Shown here one piece after another: positions 24,692 to 33,788 of a DNA stretch of 64,000 bases. The DNA is from Pseudomonas entomophila. GTDB lineage: Bacteria > Pseudomonadota > Gammaproteobacteria > Pseudomonadales > Pseudomonadaceae. How positions within the stretch are numbered: position 1 is the stretch's first letter; the number at the start of each line of letters is the position of its first letter. The notes beneath the pieces were generated by a model, which was not told where the DNA came from, did no database searches, and saw only the letters and a list, made by a program, of their open reading frames with translations. Both the position numbers and the translations under genes were made by a program. Location of the stretch: assembly GCF_023277925.1 (NCBI RefSeq), contig NZ_CP063832.1, positions 3,463,501-3,527,500 on the forward strand. Direction: 5' to 3'.

Positions 24692-25987
24692 ATGACTCAT
24701 CGCATCGTGATTGTCGGCGGCGGCGCCGGCGGCCTGGAACTGGCGACCCGCCTGGGTAAAACCCTGGGCAAGCGCAAACAGGCCGAGATCACCCTGGTTG
24801 ATGCCAACCTGACGCACATCTGGAAGCCACTGCTGCACGAAGTGGCGGCCGGCTCGCTGAACTCCTCGGAAGACGAACTGAACTACGTGGCCCAGGCCAA
24901 GTGGAACCACTTCAACTTCCAGATGGGGCGCATGAGCGGCCTGGACCGCGAGAGCAAACTGATCCAGCTGGCCGCGACCCTCGACGACGAGGGCCGCGAG
25001 CTGCTGCCTGCGCGCACCCTCGGCTACGACAGCTTGGTGATCGCCGTGGGCAGCAACACCAACGACTTCGGCACCCTGGGCGCGGCGCAGCACTGCCTGT
25101 TCCTCGACAGCCGCAAGCAGGCCGAGCGCTTCCACCAGCAGTTGCTCAACCACTACCTGCGCGCCCACGCGGGCGACGTGGCCAGCGAGAAGATCAGCGT
25201 GGCCATCGTCGGTGCCGGTGCCACTGGCGTGGAGCTGGCGGCCGAGCTGCACAACGCCGCCCACGAGCTGGCGGCCTATGGCCTGGACAAGATCCAGCCG
25301 AAAGATATGCACATCACCCTCATCGAGGCCGGCCCACGGGTGCTGCCAGCGCTGCCCGAGCGCATCAGCGTGCCGGTGCACAAGACCCTGGAAAAACTCG
25401 GCGTGACGGTGATGACCAATGCCGCGGTCAGCGAAGTGACCGAGGATGGCCTGAAGACAGCGGCCGGCGAAGTGATCCAGGCCAGCCTGAAGGTGTGGGC
25501 GGCGGGCATTCGCGCGCCGGGCTTCCTCAAGGACATCGACGGTTTGGAGACCAACCGCATCAACCAGCTGGTGGTGCGTCCAACCCTGCAGACCACCCGC
25601 GACGACAATATCTTCGCCTTCGGCGATTGCGCCGCCTGCCCGCAGCCGGGCAGCGACCGCAACGTGCCGCCACGGGCCCAGGCCGCGCACCAGCAGGCTT
25701 CGCTGCTGGCCAAGAGCCTGAAGGCGCGCCTGGAGAACAAGCCATTGCCAACCTACGCGTACAAGGACTACGGCTCGCTGGTGTCGCTGTCGCGCTTCTC
25801 GGCGGTGGGCAACTTGATGGGTAACCTGATGGGCAGCGTGAAGCTGGAGGGTTGGTTGGCGCGGATGTTCTATGTGTCGCTGTACCGGATGCACCAGATG
25901 GCGCTGTACGGGACCTTCCGTACCTTGATGCTGATGCTGGGCAGCAAGATTGGCCGGGGCACCGAGCCGCGCCTGAAGCTGCACTGA
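24692..25987 (+). CDS. ndh: Type II NADH dehydrogenase
   Basis: A 431-residue membrane-associated flavoprotein that oxidises NADH and reduces quinone without pumping protons. FAD site RIVIVGGGAGGLELATRLG at residues 3-21, NADH site VAIVGAGATGVELAAELHNA at about 170-189, the second FAD motif NIFAFGDCAACPQ at about 308-320, and a C-terminal amphipathic helix for membrane binding. All signatures are intact. Confidence 0.95.
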   Translation: MTHRIVIVGGGAGGLELATRLGKTLGKRKQAEITLVDANLTHIWKPLLHEVAAGSLNSSEDELNYVAQAKWNHFNFQMGRMSGLDRESKLIQLAATLDDEGRELLPARTLGYDSLVIAVGSNTNDFGTLGAAQHCLFLDSRKQAERFHQQLLNHYLRAHAGDVASEKISVAIVGAGATGVELAAELHNAAHELAAYGLDKIQPKDMHITLIEAGPRVLPALPERISVPVHKTLEKLGVTVMTNAAVSEVTEDGLKTAAGEVIQASLKVWAAGIRAPGFLKDIDGLETNRINQLVVRPTLQTTRDDNIFAFGDCAACPQPGSDRNVPPRAQAAHQQASLLAKSLKARLENKPLPTYAYKDYGSLVSLSRFSAVGNLMGNLMGSVKLEGWLARMFYVSLYRMHQMALYGTFRTLMLMLGSKIGRGTEPRLKLH

Positions 25988-26012
25988 GGCTTCTAGCCCT
26001 TGAGGCTGCTCT

Positions 26013-26095
26013 GTACGAGCGGCTTCAGCCGCGATGCAGGCACTGCGGTGCCTGGCCCCCGCCATGCGGGTGATCGCGGCTGAAGCCGCACCTAC
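26013..26095. repeat. REP palindrome pair
   Basis: Arms GTACGAGCGGCTTCAGCCGC and GCGGCTGAAGCCGCACCTAC around an inner hairpin, after ndh. Confidence 0.85.
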
Positions 26096-26129
26096 AGAGA
26101 TCGAGCCGAATCAACGCGGCCGCTACTGT

Positions 26130-26666
26130 TTACTTGACCACGCGATACGTGCTCTGCACGAACCCACTTTCGTAGCTGGTCGTCCTCATGTGCTGCAACA
26201 GCACATCCTTCGCCAACCCGCCAAACAACGGTATCCCCTGCCCCAGCAGCACGGGAATGTGGGTGATGGTCAGTTCATCCACCAACCCTTCGCGTAAGAA
26301 CCCCTGGATCAGCTTGCCGCCATCCAGGTACAGGCTCTTCGCGCCCGTGGCCCGCAAATGCTCGAGCAAGGCCGGGATCGGCCCAGGGTGCAGCTCGACC
26401 CGCTCGGGCGAATGTTGAGGCAACGCGGGTAGTGTGCTGCTGACCACCACGACGCGCACATCTGGATAAGGCCATTGGCCGAAGGTCATGACCTTGTCGA
26501 ACGTCCCCCGCCCCATCACCAACGTATCGACCCCCGCCATGAACCCGGCATAGCCATGGTCATCGCTGGACTGGGTGGCGCCCATCAGCCAATCGAGGCC
26601 GCCATCTTCACGGGCGATGTAGCCATCCAGGCTGGTGGCGATGAACACACGGGCTTTGAGGGACAT
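26130..26666 (-). CDS. Dihydrofolate reductase/RibD C-terminal family reductase
   Basis: A 178-residue protein of the RibD_C/DHFR-like fold: VFIATSLDGYIAREDGGLDW at residues 6-25, DTLVMGRGTFDKVMTFGQW, and SLYLDGGKLIQGFLREGLVD, the family's NADPH- and substrate-site blocks. Likely an NADPH-dependent oxidoreductase; substrate unknown (not the folate enzyme FolA). AGGAG nine bases before the ATG at 26666 supports the start. Confidence 0.88.
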   Translation of the reverse strand: MSLKARVFIATSLDGYIAREDGGLDWLMGATQSSDDHGYAGFMAGVDTLVMGRGTFDKVMTFGQWPYPDVRVVVVSSTLPALPQHSPERVELHPGPIPALLEHLRATGAKSLYLDGGKLIQGFLREGLVDELTITHIPVLLGQGIPLFGGLAKDVLLQHMRTTSYESGFVQSTYRVVK

Positions 26667-26877
26667 GAAACGGCGCTCCTGCGAGTGAAGCCCGAATGCT
26701 AGCAAGAAAACCACGGCGCCCGCGCGACATGCACAGTCTTCCATTTCCTGCGCGCCGACAAACGGACATCCCTCCGCCTGCCTTCGGCGCGGCGAGCTTC
26801 AGGGCTTCCCAGCGCCGCCTCGATACGTCAGGCTCACCGGGCGCGCAACAGGACGCGGTATCTCAAGGAAGTGCTTC

Positions 26878-28125
26878 ATGCAGATCAATCAAGGGCAACG
26901 CCTGCCATTGTCCAACCTCATCCAGGGCCAAGCCCTGTCGTTCTCCCTCAGTATCGCCTCGCCACACACGGTGGACTGTGCCTGCTTCGGCCTCGATGCC
27001 CAGGGCAAACTATCGGACGATCGCTACATGGTGTTCTTCAATCAGCCGGCCAGCCCCTGCGCCAGCGTGCGCCAGGTCACACCCGGGGAGTTTTCCCTCA
27101 ACCTCGCCGGCTTGCCTGCCACCATTGATCGCCTGGTGTTCACTGCCACCATCGACGGCCATGGTGCCATGCGTGACCTGCGTTCCAGTGCCTTCACGGT
27201 CAAGGATGCTGACGGCCGCACCGTGGCCACCTGCTCGTTCTCGGGTACGACGTTTTCTGGCGAGAAGGCCGTCATGCTGGCCGATATCTATCGAAAAGAT
27301 GGCCAGTGGCGCCTGATGTCGAACCTGCAGGGTTTCAACGAGGGCCTGGCGGCGCTGGTCCGGCATTTCGGTGCTGAAGTCGCCGACGAGCCGGCTCCGG
27401 CGCCGATTCAGGTGACGACCCTGTCGCTGGAGAAGAAAGTGGCGGCCAGTGCCCCGCACCTGGTCAGCCTGGCGAAGAAAGCCCAGGTCAGCCTGGAAAA
27501 GGCCAGGCTGGACAAAGTGCAGGCACGGGTCGCGCTGATTCTCGATGCATCGGGCTCGATGAACGGCCAGTACTCCCGAGGCCGTGTGCAGGAGGTGGTC
27601 AACCGCCTGCTGCCACTGGCCGTGCACTTCGACGACGACGGCGCCATCGACTGCTGGGCCTTTGCCGCCAAGCCACAGAAACTGTCCAGCATCACGCTCG
27701 CCAACCACACAGCGTTCATCGACACCGACCATGACGGCTGGCGCGACTGGGACGTCGGCCGCCGTATCAACGACGAGCCCAGGGTGATGGAGCAGGTTAT
27801 CGAACACTATCTCGCCTCGGGCGACCGTTCCCCGGTGTTCGTGCTGTTCATTTCCGATGGCGGTGTCTCGGAGAACCGCAAGATCTCTCGGTTGATGACC
27901 GAGGCGGCGAAGCTGCCGCTGTACTGGCAGTTCGTGGGCCTCGGTGGCAGGGGCTACGGCATTCTTGAAAAGCTCGATGACATGCCGGGGCGGATCGTCG
28001 ACAACTGTGGGTTCTTCGCCCTGGACGACTTGCATCAGATCAGCGAGGAGCAACTCTACGACCAGTTGATGGCTGAGTTCCCCGCCTGGCTGAAGGACGC
28101 CGCGGCCAAAGGTATCGTCGCCTGA
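26878..28125 (+). CDS. TerD-domain/VWA protein (TerF-like)
   Basis: A 415-residue protein: residues 1-165 form a TerD-like domain (MQINQGQRLPLSNLIQGQAL start), a second short Ser/Lys segment, then a von Willebrand A domain from about 215 with the MIDAS motif LILDASGSMNGQYSRG and further metal residues near IDCWAF and FISDGG. Ter proteins are proposed to form Ca2+-dependent membrane-associated stress complexes, with VWA proteins as metal-ion-dependent partners. CAAGGAAG precedes the ATG. It is convergent with the lipoprotein gene and is the only Ter-locus gene on the plus strand. Confidence 0.88.
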   Translation: MQINQGQRLPLSNLIQGQALSFSLSIASPHTVDCACFGLDAQGKLSDDRYMVFFNQPASPCASVRQVTPGEFSLNLAGLPATIDRLVFTATIDGHGAMRDLRSSAFTVKDADGRTVATCSFSGTTFSGEKAVMLADIYRKDGQWRLMSNLQGFNEGLAALVRHFGAEVADEPAPAPIQVTTLSLEKKVAASAPHLVSLAKKAQVSLEKARLDKVQARVALILDASGSMNGQYSRGRVQEVVNRLLPLAVHFDDDGAIDCWAFAAKPQKLSSITLANHTAFIDTDHDGWRDWDVGRRINDEPRVMEQVIEHYLASGDRSPVFVLFISDGGVSENRKISRLMTEAAKLPLYWQFVGLGGRGYGILEKLDDMPGRIVDNCGFFALDDLHQISEEQLYDQLMAEFPAWLKDAAAKGIVA

Positions 28126-28135
28126 ACCCTGCTTG

Positions 28136-29143
28136 TCAGCCGGCGTTCTGGCTCGGCGCGGGCTGCTCGGCGAAGGTCGAGCCGGTCCAGCGGTACTTCA
28201 CCTCGGTCTCCAGGCTTGGGCAGCAGCGTGGGTCATCATCGGCATGGGACAGTACTTTCACGGTGATCGTCTCGGGGCCGGCGCGCTGCAGTTGCGTGGC
28301 GCCACCGACGACCAAGGTCTGCTGCAACTGCCAGCCATCGCTGCCGTGATAGTAGGCGGCCAGCGCCTGGTAGGCGCTGTTGCCGCCGCCCTGCCCTTCA
28401 ATGGTGTAGAGCACGACTGCGTCCTCCACGCCATCGCCGTTGAGGTCGAGCTGGACCTGCTGGCGAGCTTCCGGGTATTCGCTGCCACCGTCGCTCGCGG
28501 TTTCCTGCGCGATCAACGCCTGCATGGCTGCGTCGAGAGTGACGAATGCGCGATTGCCGGCAACGGCAGGCGTGTTTACCGGTTCGGCAGCCACCACGGG
28601 GGAGGCTGCGGGTTCAGGTGCAACCGGGGTCGAGGCCTGACTCTGCGCCTCGCCGTACTTGGCGGCAGCGGCCTTGTCCGGTTGCAGGCCAGCGGCCTTG
28701 ACCTTGGCGATGTAGATACGCTCGACCTGGGCCTTGATCTCTTGCAGGTCGCTCGGGGCGAACTCGATGACACCTTTGCCATCGAACGGCTGGGCATCTC
28801 CGAGCACCCAACGCGAAAAGATGCCCGGGCGTTTCTTCTCCAGGACCTCGATCACCTCGTCCTTGACCTCTTCTTCGGCCTCCTGGTAAAGCGCCCAGCC
28901 TTTGTCGCCAAACATGGCGATCAGCCCTTCCTTGTCTTTCGGCCCGGCGAGCGGCACGGCCTCCAGTACCTGGATGTTGTAGTCGATCGTCTTGCTCACG
29001 CAGCTGTTGGTGAAGTTGCCGAAACACTCCTCACGCAGGGCCTGCCTGGCCATGGAGAGCTTGTAGTCGGTCATGGCATCGCAGCCGGCCAGCGCCAGCA
29101 CCCCGCCCAACGCCAAACCCCATCTGATGCTATTGCTGATCAT
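28136..29143 (-). CDS. Predicted lipoprotein in the Ter locus
   Basis: A 335-residue lipoprotein: MISNSIRWGLALGGVLALAGC with the lipobox cysteine at 21. The middle is helical and charged, then a Pro/Ala-rich linker (PVAPEPAASPVV), and a C-terminal domain with DLNGDGVEDAVVLYTIEGQG, an FG-GAP/EF-hand-like calcium loop. Function unknown; its calcium loop and its place between two TerD-type genes suggest a role at the envelope in the Ca2+-linked Ter response. Upstream there is a strong terminator for the terD gene. Confidence 0.7.
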   Translation of the reverse strand: MISNSIRWGLALGGVLALAGCDAMTDYKLSMARQALREECFGNFTNSCVSKTIDYNIQVLEAVPLAGPKDKEGLIAMFGDKGWALYQEAEEEVKDEVIEVLEKKRPGIFSRWVLGDAQPFDGKGVIEFAPSDLQEIKAQVERIYIAKVKAAGLQPDKAAAAKYGEAQSQASTPVAPEPAASPVVAAEPVNTPAVAGNRAFVTLDAAMQALIAQETASDGGSEYPEARQQVQLDLNGDGVEDAVVLYTIEGQGGGNSAYQALAAYYHGSDGWQLQQTLVVGGATQLQRAGPETITVKVLSHADDDPRCCPSLETEVKYRWTGSTFAEQPAPSQNAG

Positions 29144-29212
29144 GTCCTTCGTTTCCTGTTGATAGCTTATCGATCCGGCCCGTGGCTGAACCCTTTCCCT
29201 GACTGTCGATGC

Positions 29213-29241
29213 AAAAAAGCCCCGGCCAGGCCGGGGCTTTC
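29213..29241 (-). terminator. Rho-independent terminator after terD
   Basis: Minus strand AAAGCCCCGGCC-TGG-CCGGGGCTTTTTT: 9-bp GC-rich stem with T6. Ends the Ter operon transcript that runs from about 40700 down to terD. Confidence 0.85.
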
Positions 29242-29258
29242 CTTTACCCGAAGGTCAA

Positions 29259-29837
29259 TCAGCCAATGTTCACACCATGGGCTTCGGCCAGCGGCTTGAG
29301 GCCACCAGCAAAGCCTTGGCCAATGGCCTTGAACTTGAACTCGTCGTTGTGGCGATACAGCTCACCGAAGATCATCGCGGTTTCGGTGGAGGCATCTTCA
29401 GACAGGTCATAACGGGCAATTTCCTTGCCGTCAGCCTTGTTCAGCACGCGGATGTAGGCGTTCGATACCTGGCCGAACGACTGCTTGCGGCCTTCGGCAT
29501 CGTGAATGGTCACGGCGAACACCAACTTCTTCACCTCGGCTGCCAGGCCATTGAGCTTGACGAACACCTGCTCGTCATCGCCTTCGCCTTGGCCCGAGCG
29601 GTTGTCGCCCAGGTGCTCGATGGAGCCATCGGCGGACTTCTTGTTGTTGTAGAAGATGAAGCCGGCGTCGCTCAGCACCTTGCCGCTCTCACCGGTGACG
29701 AACACAGAGGCGTCGAGGTCGAACTCGGTGCCATCGGTAACGCGTGGGTCCCAGCCCAGGCCGACGATGACTTCGCTCAGGCCTGGAGCTTCTTTGGACA
29801 GGGAGACGTTACCGCCTTTGGACAGACTTACAGCCAT
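29259..29837 (-). CDS. terD: Tellurium resistance protein TerD
   Basis: A 192-residue TerD-domain protein. Starts [38 protein letters not shown] and [17 protein letters not shown] are the family's calcium-binding acidic blocks, and [17 protein letters not shown] is the typical C-terminus. TerD binds Ca2+ and acts in tellurite, phage and colicin resistance; the mechanism is unsettled. Last gene of the minus-strand Ter operon. Confidence 0.93.
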   Translation of the reverse strand: MAVSLSKGGNVSLSKEAPGLSEVIVGLGWDPRVTDGTEFDLDASVFVTGESGKVLSDAGFIFYNNKKSADGSIEHLGDNRSGQGEGDDEQVFVKLNGLAAEVKKLVFAVTIHDAEGRKQSFGQVSNAYIRVLNKADGKEIARYDLSEDASTETAMIFGELYRHNDEFKFKAIGQGFAGGLKPLAEAHGVNIG

Positions 29838-29870
29838 GGTGTGATTTCCTTGCTGGATAGGGATGGGCGA

Positions 29871-30446
29871 TCAGAAGTTCATGCCGTAGCCATTGGCCAG
29901 GGCACGCAGGCCGCCGGCATAGCCTTGGCCAACAGCGCGGAACTTCCACTCGCCGTTGTTGCGATAGAGTTCGGCGAAGATCATCGCGGTCTCGATCGAG
30001 GCGTCCTCGGCCAGGTCATAACGTACGATCTCGACACCGGTCACTTCATTGACGATGCGGATGAACGAGTTGCCGACCTGGCCGAAGTTCTGGCGGCGCG
30101 CCTCAGCGTCGTGGATGGTCACGGTGAAGGCGATCTTGTCGATATCCGCAGGCACGCGGCTGAGGTCGACCTTGACCACTTCGTCGTCACCGTCGCCGGC
30201 ACCGGTACGGTTGTCGCCGGTGTGCTCGACCGAGCCATCCTGGCTGCGCAGCTGGTTGTAGAAGATGAAGTCGGCTTCGCTGCGGACCTTGCCGGTGCCG
30301 TTCAGCAGGAAGGCGCTGGCGTCCAGGTCGAACTCGGTACCATCAGTGGCGCGTGGGTCCCAGCCCAGGCCGACCAGGATCTTGGTCAGGCTAGGGTCGG
30401 TTTTCGACAGGGACAGGTTGCCGCCCTTTTGAAGAGTCAGTGCCAT
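29871..30446 (-). CDS. TerD/TerE-family protein
   Basis: A 191-residue paralogue of TerD ([20 protein letters not shown] start; [38 protein letters not shown] end), about two thirds identical to it. By order (terZ-A-B-C-D-E is usual in enterics) it plays the TerD/TerE role. 33 bases separate it from terD, with GGAGTT before its ATG. Confidence 0.9.
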   Translation of the reverse strand: MALTLQKGGNLSLSKTDPSLTKILVGLGWDPRATDGTEFDLDASAFLLNGTGKVRSEADFIFYNQLRSQDGSVEHTGDNRTGAGDGDDEVVKVDLSRVPADIDKIAFTVTIHDAEARRQNFGQVGNSFIRIVNEVTGVEIVRYDLAEDASIETAMIFAELYRNNGEWKFRAVGQGYAGGLRALANGYGMNF

Positions 30447-30475
30447 GAGAACAACTCCTTGTGATTGCTACTGAG

Positions 30476-31507
30476 TTAAGGGTTTGCGGCCGGTGTTTCT
30501 TCCTTTTCCGGGAAGAGCACACTGGCCAGGATGCCGATGGCAAGTACCGCCAACACGATGATCAGGCTGGTGTTCGGGTCGATGCTGATACCGTGGTGGA
30601 AGAGGTGGTCGGTGGCATTGAGGCCAAGCTTGGCGGCAATGAAGAACAGCAGCACGATGACTGCCTTCTCGAGATGCACCAGGTAGCGCTTGAGGGCCTC
30701 GAGCACGAAGTACAGGGTACGCAGGCCCAGAATCGCGAAGAGCATCGCCGAGTACACGATCAGCGGCTCACGGCTTACCGCGATGACCGCCGGGACCGAG
30801 TCGAAGGCGAACAGCACATCGGACACCTCGACCACCACCAGGCAGAGGAACAACGGCGTGGCAAACAGGCCGCCCTTGGCTGCGAGGCTCATGCCCTGGT
30901 TCTCCGGCTTGCGCACTTCAGCTTCGAGCTTCTTGCGGCTGACGAAGAAGTTGTGGCCATACAGCTTGGGCCAGACCGGGAACAGCTTCTTGGCGAAGCG
31001 ATAGGCGATGTGCTGGGAATAGTCTTCCTCTTCTTCATCGTCACCGCCGCTTCTGAGCATCATCACCGCCGTCCAGGCCACGATCAGGGCAAAGACGATT
31101 TCGACCCACGGGCCGAACGCCAACAGGCCGGTGCCGATGGCCACGAACACGCCACGGAACACGATGGCACCGATGATGCCCCAGTAGAGAATGCGGTGGC
31201 GCAGACCATCCGGCACCTTGAACCAGGCGAAAATCGCCATGAACACGAACAGGTTGTCGACCGACAGGACTTTCTCCAGGGCATAGCCGGTGACGAACAG
31301 GCTGGCCACCTGCGGCCCGTGCTGGACGTAAAGGAACGCGGCAAACGCCAGGGAAATCGCTACCCAGAAGAGCGACCAGATCGACGCCCCGGCAAGGGTG
31401 ATGGGCTTGTCATCGCGGTGGGTGACCATGTCCAGCAGCAGCGCGCCAAGCGCGATGCCAACGAATACCGCCATGGTCAGCGGTGGGAAGCCAATTGTCG
31501 TTTCCAA
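30476..31507 (-). CDS. terC: TerC integral membrane protein
   Basis: A 343-residue protein with nine or so membrane helices. The TerC signatures are present: GYALEKVLSVDNLFVFMAI at residues about 78-96 and EVSDVLFAFDSVPAVIAVS at about 214-232, both with membrane-buried acidic residues. TerC proteins are metal-linked membrane partners of TerB and TerD and are needed for tellurite resistance. It is 12 bases downstream of terB. Confidence 0.95.
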   Translation of the reverse strand: METTIGFPPLTMAVFVGIALGALLLDMVTHRDDKPITLAGASIWSLFWVAISLAFAAFLYVQHGPQVASLFVTGYALEKVLSVDNLFVFMAIFAWFKVPDGLRHRILYWGIIGAIVFRGVFVAIGTGLLAFGPWVEIVFALIVAWTAVMMLRSGGDDEEEEDYSQHIAYRFAKKLFPVWPKLYGHNFFVSRKKLEAEVRKPENQGMSLAAKGGLFATPLFLCLVVVEVSDVLFAFDSVPAVIAVSREPLIVYSAMLFAILGLRTLYFVLEALKRYLVHLEKAVIVLLFFIAAKLGLNATDHLFHHGISIDPNTSLIIVLAVLAIGILASVLFPEKEETPAANP

Positions 31508-31518
31508 AGTGGAAGTCC

Positions 31519-31968
31519 TTAAAGTTCGAAATCAGCTGGATTGAGGCCCAGCTCCAGGCAAATCAGGCGCCCGATCGCCTTTTCCTTGTCATCAAAATCG
31601 CCATCGGAGGCCCCGACGGCGCAAACCACACGGACCAGCAGGCGCGCTTCCCCGTCCTTGCCCTTGACCTTGCTGATGGTTTTCAAGGCTTCGGCCTGCC
31701 CTATCTGGAAGTCGAATTCGAACTTCGCGCAGGCGTCGCTGAACACCTTGATCACATCGGCCAGGTTGAACACCTTCAACTCTGCAGAGTTGTTGATGAA
31801 GCCGGTCATCTTCATCTTTTCTTCGGACTTGATCTCGCCGTCAGCCGCCGACATCAGCGCGCAACCGTTGGCGATCGCCTCCATGAAAGCTCGGTTCTTG
31901 TACTTGGCGACTTCCGTCGTCAACGTTTCCCGGGCTTTGGTCGCATTGGTTTTCAGCCATTCGAGCAT
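31519..31968 (-). CDS. terB: TerB tellurite-resistance protein
   Basis: 149 residues, all-helical TerB fold: MEAIANGCALMSAADGEIKS and DGEARLLVRVVCAVGASDGD, with the acidic metal-binding motifs AADGEI and GASDGDF in the two helical repeats. Cytoplasmic, associates with TerC at the membrane. Between terC and the TerA-like gene as in known ter operons. Confidence 0.93.
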   Translation of the reverse strand: MLEWLKTNATKARETLTTEVAKYKNRAFMEAIANGCALMSAADGEIKSEEKMKMTGFINNSAELKVFNLADVIKVFSDACAKFEFDFQIGQAEALKTISKVKGKDGEARLLVRVVCAVGASDGDFDDKEKAIGRLICLELGLNPADFEL

Positions 31969-32014
31969 GCTGTTTCCCTCGTTGCGGGCGCTGTGGCCCG
32001 CCTTGATCGGATGG

Positions 32015-33190
32015 TTACTTGGAGCCGGCTTTCCAATTCATGCCCCAGCCGTAGGCTCGGTCCATATCCTGATGGCCCGGGTGGAAATCGACACGGCGCG
32101 AAACCTTCACGGCACCGTTGACGTTTTCCAGCAGGGCGATCGCGCACATGCCGTGGCGGCCCCCCTCCTCGTTCATACGGACTTCGATCTCGGGCTGGCC
32201 TGGCACGAAAATGGTCACCACGCCGTCGGTAGCCCGCCAGTTGGGAGCACCGTCGTAGATGAACGCGAAGATCAGGATGCGTTTGACCTCGCCCCAGAAC
32301 TGGCCGTTGATGTGCAGCCATTCACCGCCCGCCACCGCGCCGGTGCGGTCGTCCCCCATCAGCTGGATGTAAGGCTCTTCGCGCAGGTCGCCAAAGCGCC
32401 TGCCGAGTGCCTGGATCGCGCCTTTGTAACCGTCCTGCATTTCAAACAGGCAACCCAGGTCCAGGTCGATCGCATTGCGTTTGCCCAGCAGGCCACCGAG
32501 CAGGCCGCCACTACCCTGGCCTTGGTTCCAGTTCAGGTTGACCTTGATCTCGCCAAACCCGGCAGCGGTTTTTTCCAGGCTGATGCTCGAACGGGTCTTG
32601 TCGAGGGTGACCTTGCTCAGGCTGACCGAAGGCTTGGGCGCGGGCGGCGGCGCAACGACCGGGGCAGGAGCCGGAGTCGGGCTGGGGGCGGCAATTTCGA
32701 CCCCGAAGTGCCGGGCCAGCGGCTCCAGGCCACCGGCAAAGCCCTGCCCCACACAACGGAACTTCCAGGCGCCCTGACGCAGATAGAACTCGCCCAGGAT
32801 CAGTGCCGTTTCGCTCATGCCGCGGGTTGGAATCTGGGCTTCGATACCGCCGGAGACGGACAATGCGAGGGTGCTGACCCGGTCGAACGCCGCCTTGTTC
32901 TCATAGATGGTCGCGGTGAGCGCGACCTTTTCCACGGCAGGGTCGACCCGCCCCAGGTCGAGCGTGAACTCGACCCGGCCACTGGCGGACGAGACCAGTT
33001 GAACAGCGCCACCGAGGATGCTGGTCTGCCCGTAGAAACACATGTCGCCATCGCCACGCACCTTGCCGGATGGCGTGAGCGCGAACGCCGAAACATCGAT
33101 ATCCGCGCCAGCGATCGGCGAATAGCTGATATCGACACGTAACTGGCCGGTGGCTACCGGCGCATTTCCGCCCGGGGCCAAGGTCGTCAT
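32015..33190 (-). CDS. TerA-like protein with two TerD-type domains
   Basis: A 391-residue protein. N-terminal TerD-like domain (residues about 15-175, ending GFAGGLEPLARHFGVEI), a Pro/Ala-rich linker, then a second domain (about 195-390) with LDLGCLFEMQDGYKGAIQAL and MGDDRTG, the TerA-type half, ending GYGMNWKAGSK-like. TerA is a partner in the Ter complex. Overlaps the next gene by four bases (ATGA). Confidence 0.85.
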   Translation of the reverse strand: MTTLAPGGNAPVATGQLRVDISYSPIAGADIDVSAFALTPSGKVRGDGDMCFYGQTSILGGAVQLVSSASGRVEFTLDLGRVDPAVEKVALTATIYENKAAFDRVSTLALSVSGGIEAQIPTRGMSETALILGEFYLRQGAWKFRCVGQGFAGGLEPLARHFGVEIAAPSPTPAPAPVVAPPPAPKPSVSLSKVTLDKTRSSISLEKTAAGFGEIKVNLNWNQGQGSGGLLGGLLGKRNAIDLDLGCLFEMQDGYKGAIQALGRRFGDLREEPYIQLMGDDRTGAVAGGEWLHINGQFWGEVKRILIFAFIYDGAPNWRATDGVVTIFVPGQPEIEVRMNEEGGRHGMCAIALLENVNGAVKVSRRVDFHPGHQDMDRAYGWGMNWKAGSK

Positions 33191-33786
33191 GAGCGCACCG
33201 CGTCAATGGCCAGGTTTACCAGATCCTCGGCAGTGCGGCCGTTGGTGGAACGACCGATCGCCTTGAACTCCCAGCCATTGCCGCCGCGGCTCAGGCTCGC
33301 CATCACCACGCCGGTGTGACTGCCTTTTTCTGCCAGGTTGAAACGCGCCAGTTCGCGCTTGCCCGATTCGTTGACAATCCGGCAATAGGCATTCTCGACC
33401 TGGTCGAAGGTTTGCCCTCGGAAACTGTTGACGGTGAAGACCAGGTGTTTCACATCGGCTGGCAGGCGCTGCAGGTCGACGTAGATGGTTTCGTCATCGC
33501 CGTCACCTTCGCCGGTGAGGTTGTCGCCGGAGTGCTTGATCGAGCCATCCCGCGAAGCCAGCTGGCGGAACCAGACCACGTCGACAGGCTGGAAATCGCC
33601 ATCGAGCACGATGCACGAAGCATCGAGGTCGATCGAGTCATTGCTGCCACCGGACAACAGCTTGCTGAAGAAGCCGCCAGTCGCTTTCACCGGGTCCCAA
33701 CCCAGGCCCAGGCTGACGGAGGTCAGGCCAGTTCCTGCGGTCTTTTCCAGCGAGATGCTCTGATTCTTGCTCAGGGTGAGTGCCAT
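33187..33786 (-). CDS. TerZ-like TerD-domain protein
   Basis: A 199-residue TerD-family protein: MALTLSKNQSISLEKTAGTG start, SIDLDASCIVLD and HSGDNLTGEGDGDDETIYV calcium-site blocks, and a 10-residue insertion (TGGFFSKLLSGGSND) after GLGWDPV typical of TerZ. First of the core ter genes; two bases past the end of the HAD gene. Confidence 0.85.
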   Translation of the reverse strand: MALTLSKNQSISLEKTAGTGLTSVSLGLGWDPVKATGGFFSKLLSGGSNDSIDLDASCIVLDGDFQPVDVVWFRQLASRDGSIKHSGDNLTGEGDGDDETIYVDLQRLPADVKHLVFTVNSFRGQTFDQVENAYCRIVNESGKRELARFNLAEKGSHTGVVMASLSRGGNGWEFKAIGRSTNGRTAEDLVNLAIDAVRS

Positions 33787-33788
33787 GA

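Noticed and set aside
24602..26065. 487-codon open frame opposite ndh
   Set aside because: Antisense shadow of ndh with Gln/His/Arg-rich translation; ndh has all family motifs.
28133..30464. Two long plus-strand frames opposite the lipoprotein and terD/terE genes
   Set aside because: Both mirror minus-strand genes with clear domains; no start signals.
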